Source: Pyropia yezoensis (lineage: Eukaryota; Rhodophyta; Bangiophyceae; Bangiales; Bangiaceae). From it: a DNA stretch of 64,000 nucleotides. The stretch lies in assembly GCA_009829735.1 (NCBI GenBank), contig CM020618.1, forward strand, positions 40,477,030 to 40,541,029, in the 5' to 3' direction. A program made the position numbers and the translations under genes. The notes below the pieces were generated by a model that was given only the letters and a program-made list of their open reading frames with translations, was not told the origin of the DNA and made no database searches. Numbering within the stretch: position 1 is the first letter of the stretch; each line of letters starts with the position of its first letter. Shown here one piece after another: positions 20,789-30,800 of the stretch.

Positions 20789-22529
20789 TATCTCGCAAAA
20801 AAAAACAGCGGGGATGGGGGGCGGGGGGGGGAGGTGGCGCCGAGCTTGTGTCCGCGCGTGCTAGGACGGCAGAACCGCCGAGCGCCTGGCCACCTGCCAG
20901 CCAGGGCGGGCGGAAGGCCGCCCGCAAGGGAGAGAGGCCACCCTGGTGGAGTAGACGGTGTGAGAGTGGCAAGGTCCCGGTCAGCGGCGCGACCGAGGGC
21001 ACACGCCTTTCTCTCTCAACCCTGTCACGACGACGACCACCACAAACATACCACCGTCCTCGAATCGCCGCCGACGCACCCCGCAGAACACCCCCCCTCC
21101 GTCCTCCCATCAGGTTAGGTGACGGGCGCACCCCCCCCCCTGCGTGTCAGGGGGTGCACACGGCCGCCCCACAGTCGCCGCCTTGTCGCCGTTCGGGGCG
21201 GTGCGGCGCCGGCACGAGGCTGCCGTCACACGGAGAGAGCACGGGCGACTTCAATACAGCGGGCAAGGCCGCTGCGTATGTGCAGTACAGTACATGGATG
21301 CTACGGACGTGCAGCGCGCGCCGCCTGCTCGCGAGAGCAGTGGCCCGGCGCGGGCGTCCGCCAGGCTGCAGAGTCGCTGGGGGCCGGTACAGCATGATGC
21401 ACCAGCAGAGGCCGGGTCGAGCCGCTCTGGGACGCGGGCCCGCAAAGCGCCACAAGTGCCGTGCTCAGGAACGCAGCTGTCCAAAATCCATTCCTGTTGA
21501 ACGCGACGTCGACAACATCGCAGCCAATGGGTGGCGCAGATCTGCGTGATCCGGCCCCAGGTCCACTGTTTGACGCTCACGTAAAGGGGTGCCCGTGGCT
21601 CCACAGACGTGGGTCGATAGGGCCCGACGCTGGAGCCCTGTCTGCTGTCATGGAACACGGGGAGCGGCGACTGTCCTTCTTATTCTTGCTTTTATGGGCC
21701 GTCGAGGCCTGTCGCGGCGATGGTGTGTTCTCGCCCCAAGACATGCGTAACCGTATGTATTGCATGTATGTACAGTACTGTACATACGTACGTACTGTAT
21801 GTACGAGCACAGCGTATTGTGCAGTACTGTACTGCACTGCACCTTGCCCCTCCTGCGCTCTACAGTATTGCAAGGTGGCTGCAAGGTGGCTCGAAGGAGC
21901 TTCCACCCACCTCTGCACATTCTGTAGATATTTCGGCGCGGTCTCCACCCGCCCCCTGTCCCCCTCGTGAGCTCATGGCAGAGGCCAAACCGCAAGATGA
22001 ATGGTGGCCATCCCGGCCACGGGGTGCCAATGGGGGGGGGTGGGCGCGACGGCCGGGAGCGAGCTGGCCGCGCGAGGGAGCGGAAGCGAACGTCGAGGAG
22101 GGGCGGAGTGCACGCCCACGGGAGATATCCGCGCCGGTACAGTAATCATGCGAGGGGACAGTGCTGTCCCTTGCGCCTCTGCCCATGCCGTGCCGTCCAG
22201 TGCTGTCAGGGTGGCAGAAAAAAAAAGCAAGAAACCCTCACGTTGGGGCGGCGCTTCCCACTTGTCGGGCAGCGGCCACCCCCCCGTCAAGATGACCCCG
22301 TGCACGGGCCAAAGGCACCTGGCATGCTACATACCCCTCCACCACATCGCCAGCGGTGGCCCACCCGCTACTGACACCTCCGGGCCGTCGCAGGGCCGCC
22401 CCACAACCCACCCCTCCGTTGTGTGTCCCACCGCCACAGCCGGGCCCACCCGGGCGACGACTGGCGGCCGTCGAGCCGCGCCCGCGGGAGCCCGGCGCCA
22501 ACACGCCCGCACACGCGCGGGTGGGCCAC
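20789..22529. other. Intergenic region with palindromes
   Basis: No supported gene is present. It contains the upstream region of the minus-strand metalloprotease and the 3' side of the COX7a-like gene. A cluster of perfect palindromes lies at 21,766-21,837. Confidence 0.45.
21766..21837. repeat. Palindrome cluster built on GTAC/TGTACA
   Basis: A 22-bp perfect palindrome (21,766-21,787, centre ACAGTACTGT) is followed by alternating GTAC/ACGT steps. A second hairpin has 9-bp arms and one central base (21,819-21,837, GTGCAGTAC). A related GTACAGTACATG sequence occurs near 21,283. Confidence 0.7.
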
Positions 22530-23077
22530 TCAGTAGCCCTCCTTCTTCCCCCAGTCGTACAGCAGCTGGTGCGCTCCGCGGACGGCCTGGCCGGCGGTCA
22601 TGAGGATGAGCGACGCCGCCACCAAATTGGTCACCTGGTCGGCTCTGTGGGCGTCGTCCGCCCCCTCGCAACCACACAAACACAACACACCAAAAACAGC
22701 AACAACAACCGAAAAAAAAAAAAAAGGGGGGAGGGGGTGCGCAAGCAGACCAAAACGAGCGCCAGGCGACGGGACCGCCCCGGCGGCGGCGGCGTCAGCA
22801 GCCCCACCCATGGGCACGTTGATCCTCCCCCCCTGCGCCAAACCATCCATCGACCTCGTCGTGACACGCACACCCCCTTCCTCCCCCCGTCCCACCGCAC
22901 ATCCCCCCCCAGGCATGGAAATGCGGAACCGTCGCCCCGCGGTGCGTGAGCAAGGCGCCCGCGCCCCCCCCCCCCCCTCCCCGTCCGCACATACCTGCCC
23001 GCCTGGAAGGTGAACTTGCCCGACCGCGCGGCGCGCGCAAAGTGCTCAATCGCGGCGGGGACCTTGTTGGCAAACAT
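22530..23077 (-). CDS. COX7a-like cytochrome c oxidase subunit (two exons)
   Basis: Exon 1 (22,995-23,077) encodes MFANKVPAAIEHFARAARSG... and ends at a GTATGT donor. Exon 2 (22,530-22,644) follows a CACAG acceptor and joins in phase, giving a 65-residue protein. The intron is 350 bp. The product has a short matrix-side N-terminus with KFTFQAG, one membrane helix (about TNLVAASLILMTAGQAV) and the end WGKKEGY. The pattern FQ...D-x-(I/V)-T...G-x-G/A...GKKE resembles the plant COX7a-like subunit of mitochondrial complex IV, which ends GIGKKE, and the length matches. Such small subunits sit in the inner mitochondrial membrane. Both splice sites are inferred from sequence only. It is transcribed away from the haloperoxidase-like gene to its right. 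Confidence 0.6.
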
Positions 23078-23102
23078 GCTAGGTGGGCTCCTGCTGTTGC
23101 TT

Positions 23103-23393
23103 GGGGGGGGGGGGGGGGGGGGGGAGGAGGGGTGATGTGCTTACGTTGATTTACCGCCGCGGATGAGGCGGAAGGGGGCGGGGGAGGGCAGGGAGGGGTG
23201 AGCGTCGAGGGAGGATACGCGGGGCTGGCTGCGTCGTCGACCCGGCGAGCACGCGTCGGAGGGGGGCAGCTGCGCGGCCCATGCGCTGGTCGGGTGGGGG
23301 TCGCGGGCGCCATATGCGAACATGCAGGGGAGGGGGGGGGGTGGGGGGCAGGCACAACGTAGGGGACGTGGGGGGGGGGGGGGGGGGGGGGGC
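23103..23393. other. Cluster of long G runs between divergent genes
   Basis: Three uninterrupted G tracts lie on the plus strand near 23,103-23,125, 23,330-23,342 and 23,371-23,392, with shorter ones between. They are in the intergenic space between the COX7a-like gene (minus) and the haloperoxidase-like gene (plus) and could form G-quadruplexes. Their exact lengths are uncertain, because homopolymers are error-prone. No gene is supported from 23,394 to 24,703. Confidence 0.6.
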
Positions 23394-24703
23394 GCCCTTC
23401 CCCACGGGAGCGTCCAGACGTCCCCCGGGTGCGCTCTCCGGGGGGCTCTCCCGGGCACCCCACCGTGCATGCGTGCACCCAACGCAGCCACCGCCACAGG
23501 GCTTTCAGTGCTGGAAGCTCCTCCCCGGCGTCCAGCCCGCAGAGCTCACGGGCGGCGCCTCCCCCCCCCTTTCCCGGGCCCCCGCCGCGCCACCCGACAT
23601 CATGGGGCATGCGGCCACGCCAGCAGCGTCCACCCAGTCAGCCACCAGTGCATGGCATTCGTGCCAGGGCTGCCCTCCTGGCCACGCCTCTACACATTTT
23701 TTTTCTTTTGTCCTTTGCCGGGTGGCAACCAAGCCAGGGACATCTGGTCTCTCCCCGCTCCGCATGTGTTTCTCTTTCCCGCAACGGACGCGACACTGGG
23801 GGCTGCACCCCCCCCGCCACGCGGCCGGTGCGGTGCCCGCCATGACGGATCACCACTCCTGCGGGACGCGCCGCCGTCGGTGCACGCGACACCCCCGCAG
23901 GCGCGGGCGGCGATGCCCCCGCAGCGGGGCCGTCTGCCCGCCCGCGGGACGGCCGCTGCCAATGGGCGGGGGGGCCGAGCGCGGGCAGGGCGGACACGGC
24001 AGCCGGCAGGATTGGCCGCGGCCATTGTTGGCCCCACCCGCCCCACCGGCGGGCGTGTGTCCCACCCTATGTCTCCGGGCTGGCCCTCTTCCACAGAGTG
24101 CCGCGGTGCGTGGGCGCCTTGTCCTCCCCCGGCCGACGGCGCCGCTCTGTTCCCCCGGGTACATGTCACCAGCCGCCTTTTGCCAGTGCGCTGGCGCCGC
24201 CCTCTCCTCCCCTCCTCCCGGGGGGCCAAGGCAAAGGCGGCGCCAGCGGGGGAGGCGGCGGCGCCATTGGGGGAGGGGGCAGCGCCAGCGCACTTCTTGT
24301 CGGCGTCGGCCAGGGTGGAGGGGGAACGGGGGGAGGGGGCAGCAGGGGGGGGACATACCGACGGCCATAGGCGTCTGTTTGCTCGGGCGGCCCGCCGTCG
24401 ACCCGTTGTGCTGGCTGGTGGGCTCTCTCCCCCCCACGGTGGCGCCGCGTGCGCGCGCGAGCTGCCGCCCCCGCGGGAGCAGTCGGCGGCGCGCATAAAG
24501 AGACGGCGGGCTGGTGGTGGGGGGCCTCCTCCCCGGCAACCACCACCCCAACAAGGTGTCTGGTGTGCCGACCACGGTGCCGTCCATCCATCCCCCCGGC
24601 GGGTTGCTCCACGCTGCACCCCCACCACACCCCTCTTCCATCCCCCCGTCTCCATACCCGCTCCCCCTCTGCTCTGCTCGTTGTCTCTGAGAGCGGCTGC
24701 ACC

Positions 24704-26293
24704 ATGGCGCCACGGCGGCCCACCCGGTCGGTCGTGACGGCCGCCGCTGTACTGGTGGCGGCCACCGCCGCCGCCGTCACCCCCAGCGGCGCGCACGTGA
24801 CGGCCGCCGCCGCCGCACCGGCGCCGACCACCTTTCCGCGGGTGTGGCTGGCCACCCTCTTTGCGGGACTGCCCCTCTTTGCGCGCTCCACCATCGAGGC
24901 GCCCTTTGAGTTTCGCCTCAACGCCGCCGCGCTGACGTCCGCCTTTGACTGTGTGGGCGTCTACTCGTCCACCGACCGGCGGTACACCACGTGGGATGGG
25001 CGGCGGGTCGCCCGGCGGGCCCCCCCGCCCCTCCGCACCGACGACGCCATGGGCACCTGCGCCGCCGCCGCGGCGGCGGCGATCATCGACCACCTGTACG
25101 GGGATGGGGACGCGGGGCCGCTGTACGCGGCCGCCGCCGCGGCGGGGGCGGTGCTGCCCCGCCTCAACGACACGGCCGCGTGCGGCGGCGGCCGCCGGGA
25201 GGTGGACATCACCGCCACCCCCGGCTGCGTGGGCGTTGCCGCCGCCCGGCGGTACGTGGCCACCCACCTGGACCGGGACGGGATGAATGCCGACGGCACG
25301 GCCGGGGTGCCCCCCGGGGGCATCCGCCGCCCCTTCTTTGACGCCGTCTCGGGGTACGCGCCCGTCAATGGGCCCGCCGCGGGGGTGACTGCCCTGACCC
25401 GGTGGGTGCCGCTCGTCGAGGACGTGAACGGCGCCGGCACCTACGCCACCCAGACGGTGACGGCGGCGCACGCGGGGTCCGCCCGGCCGGTGCTCGTCCC
25501 CCCCCGCACCCTCCGCCGCCTCACCGTGCCGCCGCCGTACCGGTCGCCGGGCGCCTACGCGCCCGACTTTACGTGCGACCATGTGAAAGAGCGGGGCGGC
25601 GCCGGCGGTGGGCACGCCGACCCCGACGACCTGTGTGGCAAGGCGCGGGCGGTGGTGGCGGCGGGCGGCGACGCGCTGACGGAAACGCAGCGCGTGGCAC
25701 TCCGCTTCTTTGACAGAAAGTCCACGTCCATCGCGGCCATCCCGCTGGGACTGGTCACCCAGCTGGCCACCCCCTTTGCCGACTACCTGACCGCCGAGCT
25801 CGCCGTCAACGCCTTTACCTGGGACGCCCTCATCGCCACGTGGGCGGAGAAGGTGCGCCACGACGCGGTGCGGCCGGCGTCGCTGATCCCCGCCATCCTC
25901 CCGGCGGCGCGCGGGCGGTGGGCACCGGCCATCCGGACGATGCCCCACCAGGAGTACCCGTCCGCGTCGGCGGCCATCTGTTCCGGGTTTGCGGCGGTGC
26001 TGGGGCCCCTCGGGGGGGACCGCCTCAACCTGTCCGTCCCGCTCGCCGCGGGGTCGGTCGGCGGGGGGCTCCCCGGGGGGCCCCTGACGCTGACCTGGCC
26101 ACACCTGGACGCCATGGCCGCCGCGTGCGGCGACAGCCGCTTGTGGGGGGGGCTCCACTTTCGGGACGCCATCAAGGCGGGTGACAGCCTCGGCCGCCGC
26201 GTGGCCAAGGAGGTCCTTGCCGTTGTTGCGTGCCGCGCGCCGGGCACGCCGGGCCTGCCGCCGTGCAAGGAGGGGGGGGGCGTGGAGGCGTGA
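24704..26293 (+). CDS. Vanadium-haloperoxidase-like secreted protein
   Basis: One frame of 529 residues; the start ATG lies in a good context (CACCATGG) and opens a signal peptide (residues 1 to about 30: RR, then an Ala/Val-rich core). Haloperoxidases of this type use vanadate and peroxide to oxidise halides and share the vanadate site with PAP2 acid phosphatases. Motif 1 is KVRHDAVRP (Lys383, Arg390), motif 2 is EYPSASAA (417-424) and motif 3 is SRLWGGLHFRD (Arg479, His485, the residue that binds vanadium). The spacings K-x6-R and R-x5-H match known enzymes. In motif 2 the usual PSGH histidine, the acid-base residue, is Ser422, so halide oxidation may be weak or a different reaction may be catalysed. 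No intron is needed. It is divergent from the COX7a-like gene upstream. Confidence 0.82.
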   Translation: MAPRRPTRSVVTAAAVLVAATAAAVTPSGAHVTAAAAAPAPTTFPRVWLATLFAGLPLFARSTIEAPFEFRLNAAALTSAFDCVGVYSSTDRRYTTWDGRRVARRAPPPLRTDDAMGTCAAAAAAAIIDHLYGDGDAGPLYAAAAAAGAVLPRLNDTAACGGGRREVDITATPGCVGVAAARRYVATHLDRDGMNADGTAGVPPGGIRRPFFDAVSGYAPVNGPAAGVTALTRWVPLVEDVNGAGTYATQTVTAAHAGSARPVLVPPRTLRRLTVPPPYRSPGAYAPDFTCDHVKERGGAGGGHADPDDLCGKARAVVAAGGDALTETQRVALRFFDRKSTSIAAIPLGLVTQLATPFADYLTAELAVNAFTWDALIATWAEKVRHDAVRPASLIPAILPAARGRWAPAIRTMPHQEYPSASAAICSGFAAVLGPLGGDRLNLSVPLAAGSVGGGLPGGPLTLTWPHLDAMAAACGDSRLWGGLHFRDAIKAGDSLGRRVAKEVLAVVACRAPGTPGLPPCKEGGGVEA

Positions 26294-27505
26294 GGTGCCT
26301 CACGGGCAACGGCCTGGGGCGGGGAGGGGGGGGGGGTCGGCCGCACCGGGGCGCGCCGTGGATGACGGCGCCCGCTGGGTCGCCCGCCTCCTCCCACCGT
26401 CGCTGGCGCATCCATCAGCGTGGAGTGAGTAGGGAGGGAACAACACCAATGCGTAACATGATAGGGAAGCGGTGTGGCGACGGGGCCTTCTGGCGGTGGG
26501 GCTTGACTGATGCGGGCCGGTATGTACATATGTATGTAGAAGCACATGTGCTGCAGCCTGCCGCCGAGTCTGACAATGTCATTGAATTCACTACATACAC
26601 CGCCTCCCCAACCTCCCCCACTCCCCCACACCACCCTACAATCCCACCCCCACAACCGCGGCCCTCGCCGCCAGACGCCACCCTTTTTCCCCCCTCTGCC
26701 CCCACCCCCCCCCCACCGCCACTGCCGTCACTCACCGACGGGTACGCCTAAACGTCCTCGTTCACCAAGTCGCGTCCGTGTCGCGGGGGGGGCGGGCAGC
26801 CAACGTCGACCCGTCGTCCGTACTGACACCATCACCGCCGCTGCCGCGACACCGTCACCGCCACGGCAGGGTTGCGACGGTGATGGGGGTAGCAGCAGAG
26901 GCGGCCGCTCCCACTGTCAGGGAACGAAACGAGAGCGGGGGGTTTGGCGGCGTTGGCCGCCGCCGCACAAGCCGCCTCGGCGGGTGCCGCGGAAGGAAGA
27001 CCGGCGGCCGCCAAAAGCGGGGGCCGCTGCTCTCGCCCGCACCAGCGCGTTCCCGCCGGCGACCACCGCCCACCCCCAGACGCGCGAGGAGAGAAGCGCA
27101 GCGCCCCCCCGCCGCCACCGCCGCCACCGTCCTCCCATCCCGGCCAGCCACCCCTCCCCCACACGCCCCCATCGCCCGCATAGGCGAAGGGCTGCTCACC
27201 CACTCATCTGGAGGGACGGCGCGCGCGCGCCCCTTCTCGTGTGCGTTGGTGCAGCCGCAGTGAGGCCCAGGTCATAGAGTCCCCGCAGCGGCAGCCGCGA
27301 TCCCCCCTCACGGAGCGGAGGCGGAATGCCCGCGGGCATAAAAACAGGGGCAGCCCCCCCGCTTGCCGGCGGCGCGTCAGCAGCCCCGCGCCGCACACCC
27401 CGCACCCCCCCCCGTCCCCGCCAGGGACCCCGCGCGCGCGCGCGCGTGCCCGCGCGGCAGAGCAATGTCAGGAATCTCCCCCCGGCCACTACCCCCCCGT
27501 GACGC
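26294..27505. other. Stretch without a supported gene
   Basis: This is the 3' side of both the haloperoxidase-like gene and the helicase (convergent). It has long C and G runs and Arg/Pro-rich chance frames, plus a 12-bp palindrome AGCACATGTGCT near 26,541 beside alternating TATGTACATATG. No protein family is recognisable. Confidence 0.4.
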
Positions 27506-27851
27506 TCACCCCCTCCCCCCCACCCCCCCCCCGTCCCCCCCCGCCTGCTCGTCGTCAGCGAACCCCACGCGCACCTGCTCCACCGCGGTGGGGGCGCCGA
27601 CGAGGAGCTCCCGCACAAACGCCGCCGGCTCTGCGACTGGGTAGGATACTGCCAGGTGCGACTGTGCGCGCGACAGCGCCACGTACACCAGCCGGCGGTT
27701 CTCCTCGACGCTGCGGGGGGTGCTCTGCGGGTGATTCGTCGGGTAGGCGGTCTCGGAGAGGCGGGCGACAATGACCGCCGGCCATTCCAGGCCTTTGGAG
27801 GCGTGCACCGTCGTGACAGTTACGGCGTCGGGGGGCGGGGGGGGGGTGGGG
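27506..27851 (-). CDS. Helicase C-terminal part with motifs V and VI
   Basis: This minus-strand frame carries TVHASKGLEWPAVIVARL (motif V, near 27,760-27,815), the conserved ENRRLVYVALSRA and AQSHL (motif VI, near 27,650-27,710), and then a short tail to 27,506. These are the last motifs of UvrD-type helicases and belong to the gene on the right. No AG dinucleotide occurs between the last codons of the main frame's DDEW segment and motif V, so an ordinary GT-AG intron there is unlikely unless its acceptor is the AG just before TGGGG. A shift in the C-runs explains it more simply. If the shift is real, the gene is broken. Confidence 0.75.
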
Positions 27852-30800
27852 AGATGGTGAGCACGCGCATAGGCGGGGGAGGGGGAGGTGGGGGGGGTCG
27901 GGGGGGGACGCCCCACTCGTCGTCGGCCGAGTCGCCCGCCGAGTCGGTCGACGCGTCGTCAGACCAGCCGCTGCCGTCGCTGTCGATTGCGTCATCGGCA
28001 AACCCATTGCGGATGCAGCGCCCGCCGCCGTCGGCGGAGGCGGCGGCGGCCGCGGCGACGGCGGCGGCCGGCCGAGGGCGCAGCAACGGCGCGAGCAGCG
28101 CCTGCAAGCGCAGCGTGCCCGCCGGCACGGCAGCGACGTGGCCGCGACCGAGAGCAGCGCCGGCTACTACGCCGGCGCCGGCGCCGGCGCCCGAGACGCA
28201 CCCCTGGCGAGCCGGAGGGGAGCGAACGACCAGGCTCGGCAAGGGGGAAGGAGGGCGGTCGAGGGGGGAGAGGCGCAGGCGCTTGGCGCCACCTGCACGA
28301 AAGGCGGTCAAGGACGGCGGCGACAACGACCGCGCCCGTTGCCTCGGCAGGTGAGCGGCGACCGCGCCGCCGTCGCCGCTGCTACCACCACCACTGGCCG
28401 CCACGGGCGTCGCTGGCAACACCGGCTTGATCGGGCGCGTGGGCGACGGTGTCACGGGCTCGTCAGCAAAGTCCGCCACGACGGCAGGGTCCTTGGCGCC
28501 GTACGGGTCGTCGGTGTCGGTGGCGTCGCTACCGCCATCGGGAGGGTCTTGCGAAAACTCCGCCACGACGGCCGGGTCGTTGACCCCGTACGGGTCGTCG
28601 GTGTCGGTGGCGTCGCTACCGCCATCGGCAGGGTCTTGCGAAAACGCCGCCACGACGGCCGGGTCGTTGACCCCGTACGGGTCATCATCGGGGGCAGCCG
28701 CTGCCACCGCACTCAGGCCAGCTGCTGCCACCGCGTCGAGGGCAGCCGCCACATCGGCCAGGTCAGCCGCCGCTCGGTTGATGTCCACTTGCCTCCACAA
28801 ACGGCAGCCCCCCGCTGGACGCCCTCCCGCCAGCACCCGAGCCGCCAGGGCCACCGCCGCCTGCGCCGTCAGGTCCGCGCCAGACACGGCCACCTGCATA
28901 CGTAGGGCAACAATCGCCCAGCCCAGGCCTAGCCCACCCACCTTTGCCGCTGCCGCTGCCGCCGCTGCGACTCCCGCAGACGCTCGCCACGGCCCCCAGC
29001 CGGGTGCCAGCCCGACCCACGCGACCGTCCCGCCGACCTCGGCCAACGGAGGGGCCCCCGCCACATCGCCGTCGGCACCGTCGGAGGCCGCGGTACACAT
29101 TACCCCCAACAGGGCGGCGGCGAGGGGAGTCATGCCGCCAACGGCTGCCACAAGGGCGGCCATGGAAGCCAGAGGGGCGGCCAGAGCCGGAGCGTCGGCG
29201 TCAGCAGCCTCGGCAGCGGCCGCAACCCCCTGGCGCTGAACCCCAGCGTCCCCCCTGCGCCGCGGTCGACGTCCCCGCCCTCCCCCAGGGGCGGGACGAT
29301 TCGAAGGGGCCCGCGGCCGCGCCGCCCGACTCACGACGGGGATACCCGTGGCGATAAGCGCAGCCGCTACCTCCTTGCGTGTCTGGTGGCACCGCGTCAG
29401 CACCGCCACATCGCGATACGCCAGGTCTGGGCCGTGGTCGACCGTGGGTGGTGAGGGTATGGGTTGGGACGCCTCAACCTTGACCGTTAAAGAACCTTGG
29501 AGGGCGATGGCTGGGGGCGCCGACGCATCCTCGACTGGAAAGGAACTGGCAGGGGCAGCGGCACACGCGCGGGTCAGCGGCGCCTCAAGCTTGACCCCCC
29601 CCACCGCCCCCCGCCCCAAGCTGCCACCGGCACCACGACCGCCGCCGACCTCGCCGTTGTCCCTGCCACCACCGCCGCCATCGCAAGGCGCACCGCCGCC
29701 ACCATCGCCGCCACCGCCCGCCACCCCGCCCAAACCGCCAACCAACGACTGCACGGTGGATACCCACCAGGACGCCTCGTCGTGATAGGTGCGGCAAGCA
29801 GCGAGGATGACACGTTGACCGGGTTGATTGGCCGTCCACACCTCCTTGGGGATACGGTAGGTGTTGTGGCGAATGACGGCCGCCCCTGCCGCCACGATCC
29901 GTCCGCTGCTGCGGTGGTTTTGAGCCACTACCAAACAGGTGTTTGGGAGGGGGGAAAGCGGGGAAGGTACCCAGCCATTACGTCCAAAACCGGCCCCGCC
30001 ATCACCTCCATCGTCTCCACCACCGCAGACGCCCGCACGCGGATGGCCAGCCAGATGAGTGAAGAAGTGGGTCGTCGCCTTCGGCGACGCGCCACGCCAC
30101 TCATAGATTACTTGGTCGTCGTCCATCGCGACGGTCAAACCAGGTCGTGGAGACGGCCGACCCCCCAGTTCCCCCCCTGGGGAATGAGTAAGGAGCTTAA
30201 CGAGGAGAATGCTGTGCGGACACACATCTTGAAACTCATCCACCATGATGTGGGTGTACGCGGATGACCAGTGCGCGTGCAATCGCGGGTTCAGCAACAA
30301 CAGCTGCACCGCCAAGATGACCAGGTCGTTAAAATCCAGAAGATTCTCTGTCGCCTTGAGCGCCTCGTACGCGGCGAGCACCCGCCGGAGCTGGTCGTCT
30401 ACGGTCGACTCCACCACCGCCCTCTCCTTCGAGGCTGCGTCCGCGGCCGCCGCCGCCCGCGTGGCTGTCACGTCCACAGCCTTGCGCAGCTCCTCTCCAC
30501 AGACACCTGCGGCGGCCGCCACCGCCGCCGCCACCTCCGCTGTGTCTGCCGCCGCCGCCGCGTCTTCCGCCACCCTTGACGCGAGCCACACCTCGGCATC
30601 CCGGCCACGGGCCACCGCGATGAACGTCTGGTACTTGCGCGCCCGCCGGCGCCAGTGGAGCCCCCGCGGGTCCCCGCCGGGGTGGGGGCGCAGCGGCGGG
30701 AGCCCCGCCTCGACGCACGCGTCGGCAATGGCCGCCAGGCGGGCGGCGCCGCTGCCCAGCAGCGTCGGCCGCGGGCGGCGGCAGACGCGGCTCAGCTCCT

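Noticed and set aside
23690-26158. 822-residue minus-strand frame opposite the haloperoxidase-like gene
   Set aside because: It is a Gly/Arg/Pro-rich shadow. The plus strand has a signal peptide and three conserved active-site motifs.
27820-27916. An ordinary GT-AG intron joining the two helicase frames
   Set aside because: There is no AG in the C-rich interval before motif V that would serve as acceptor close to the frame change. A homopolymer length error fits better, though an acceptor at the AG before TGGGG cannot be fully excluded.
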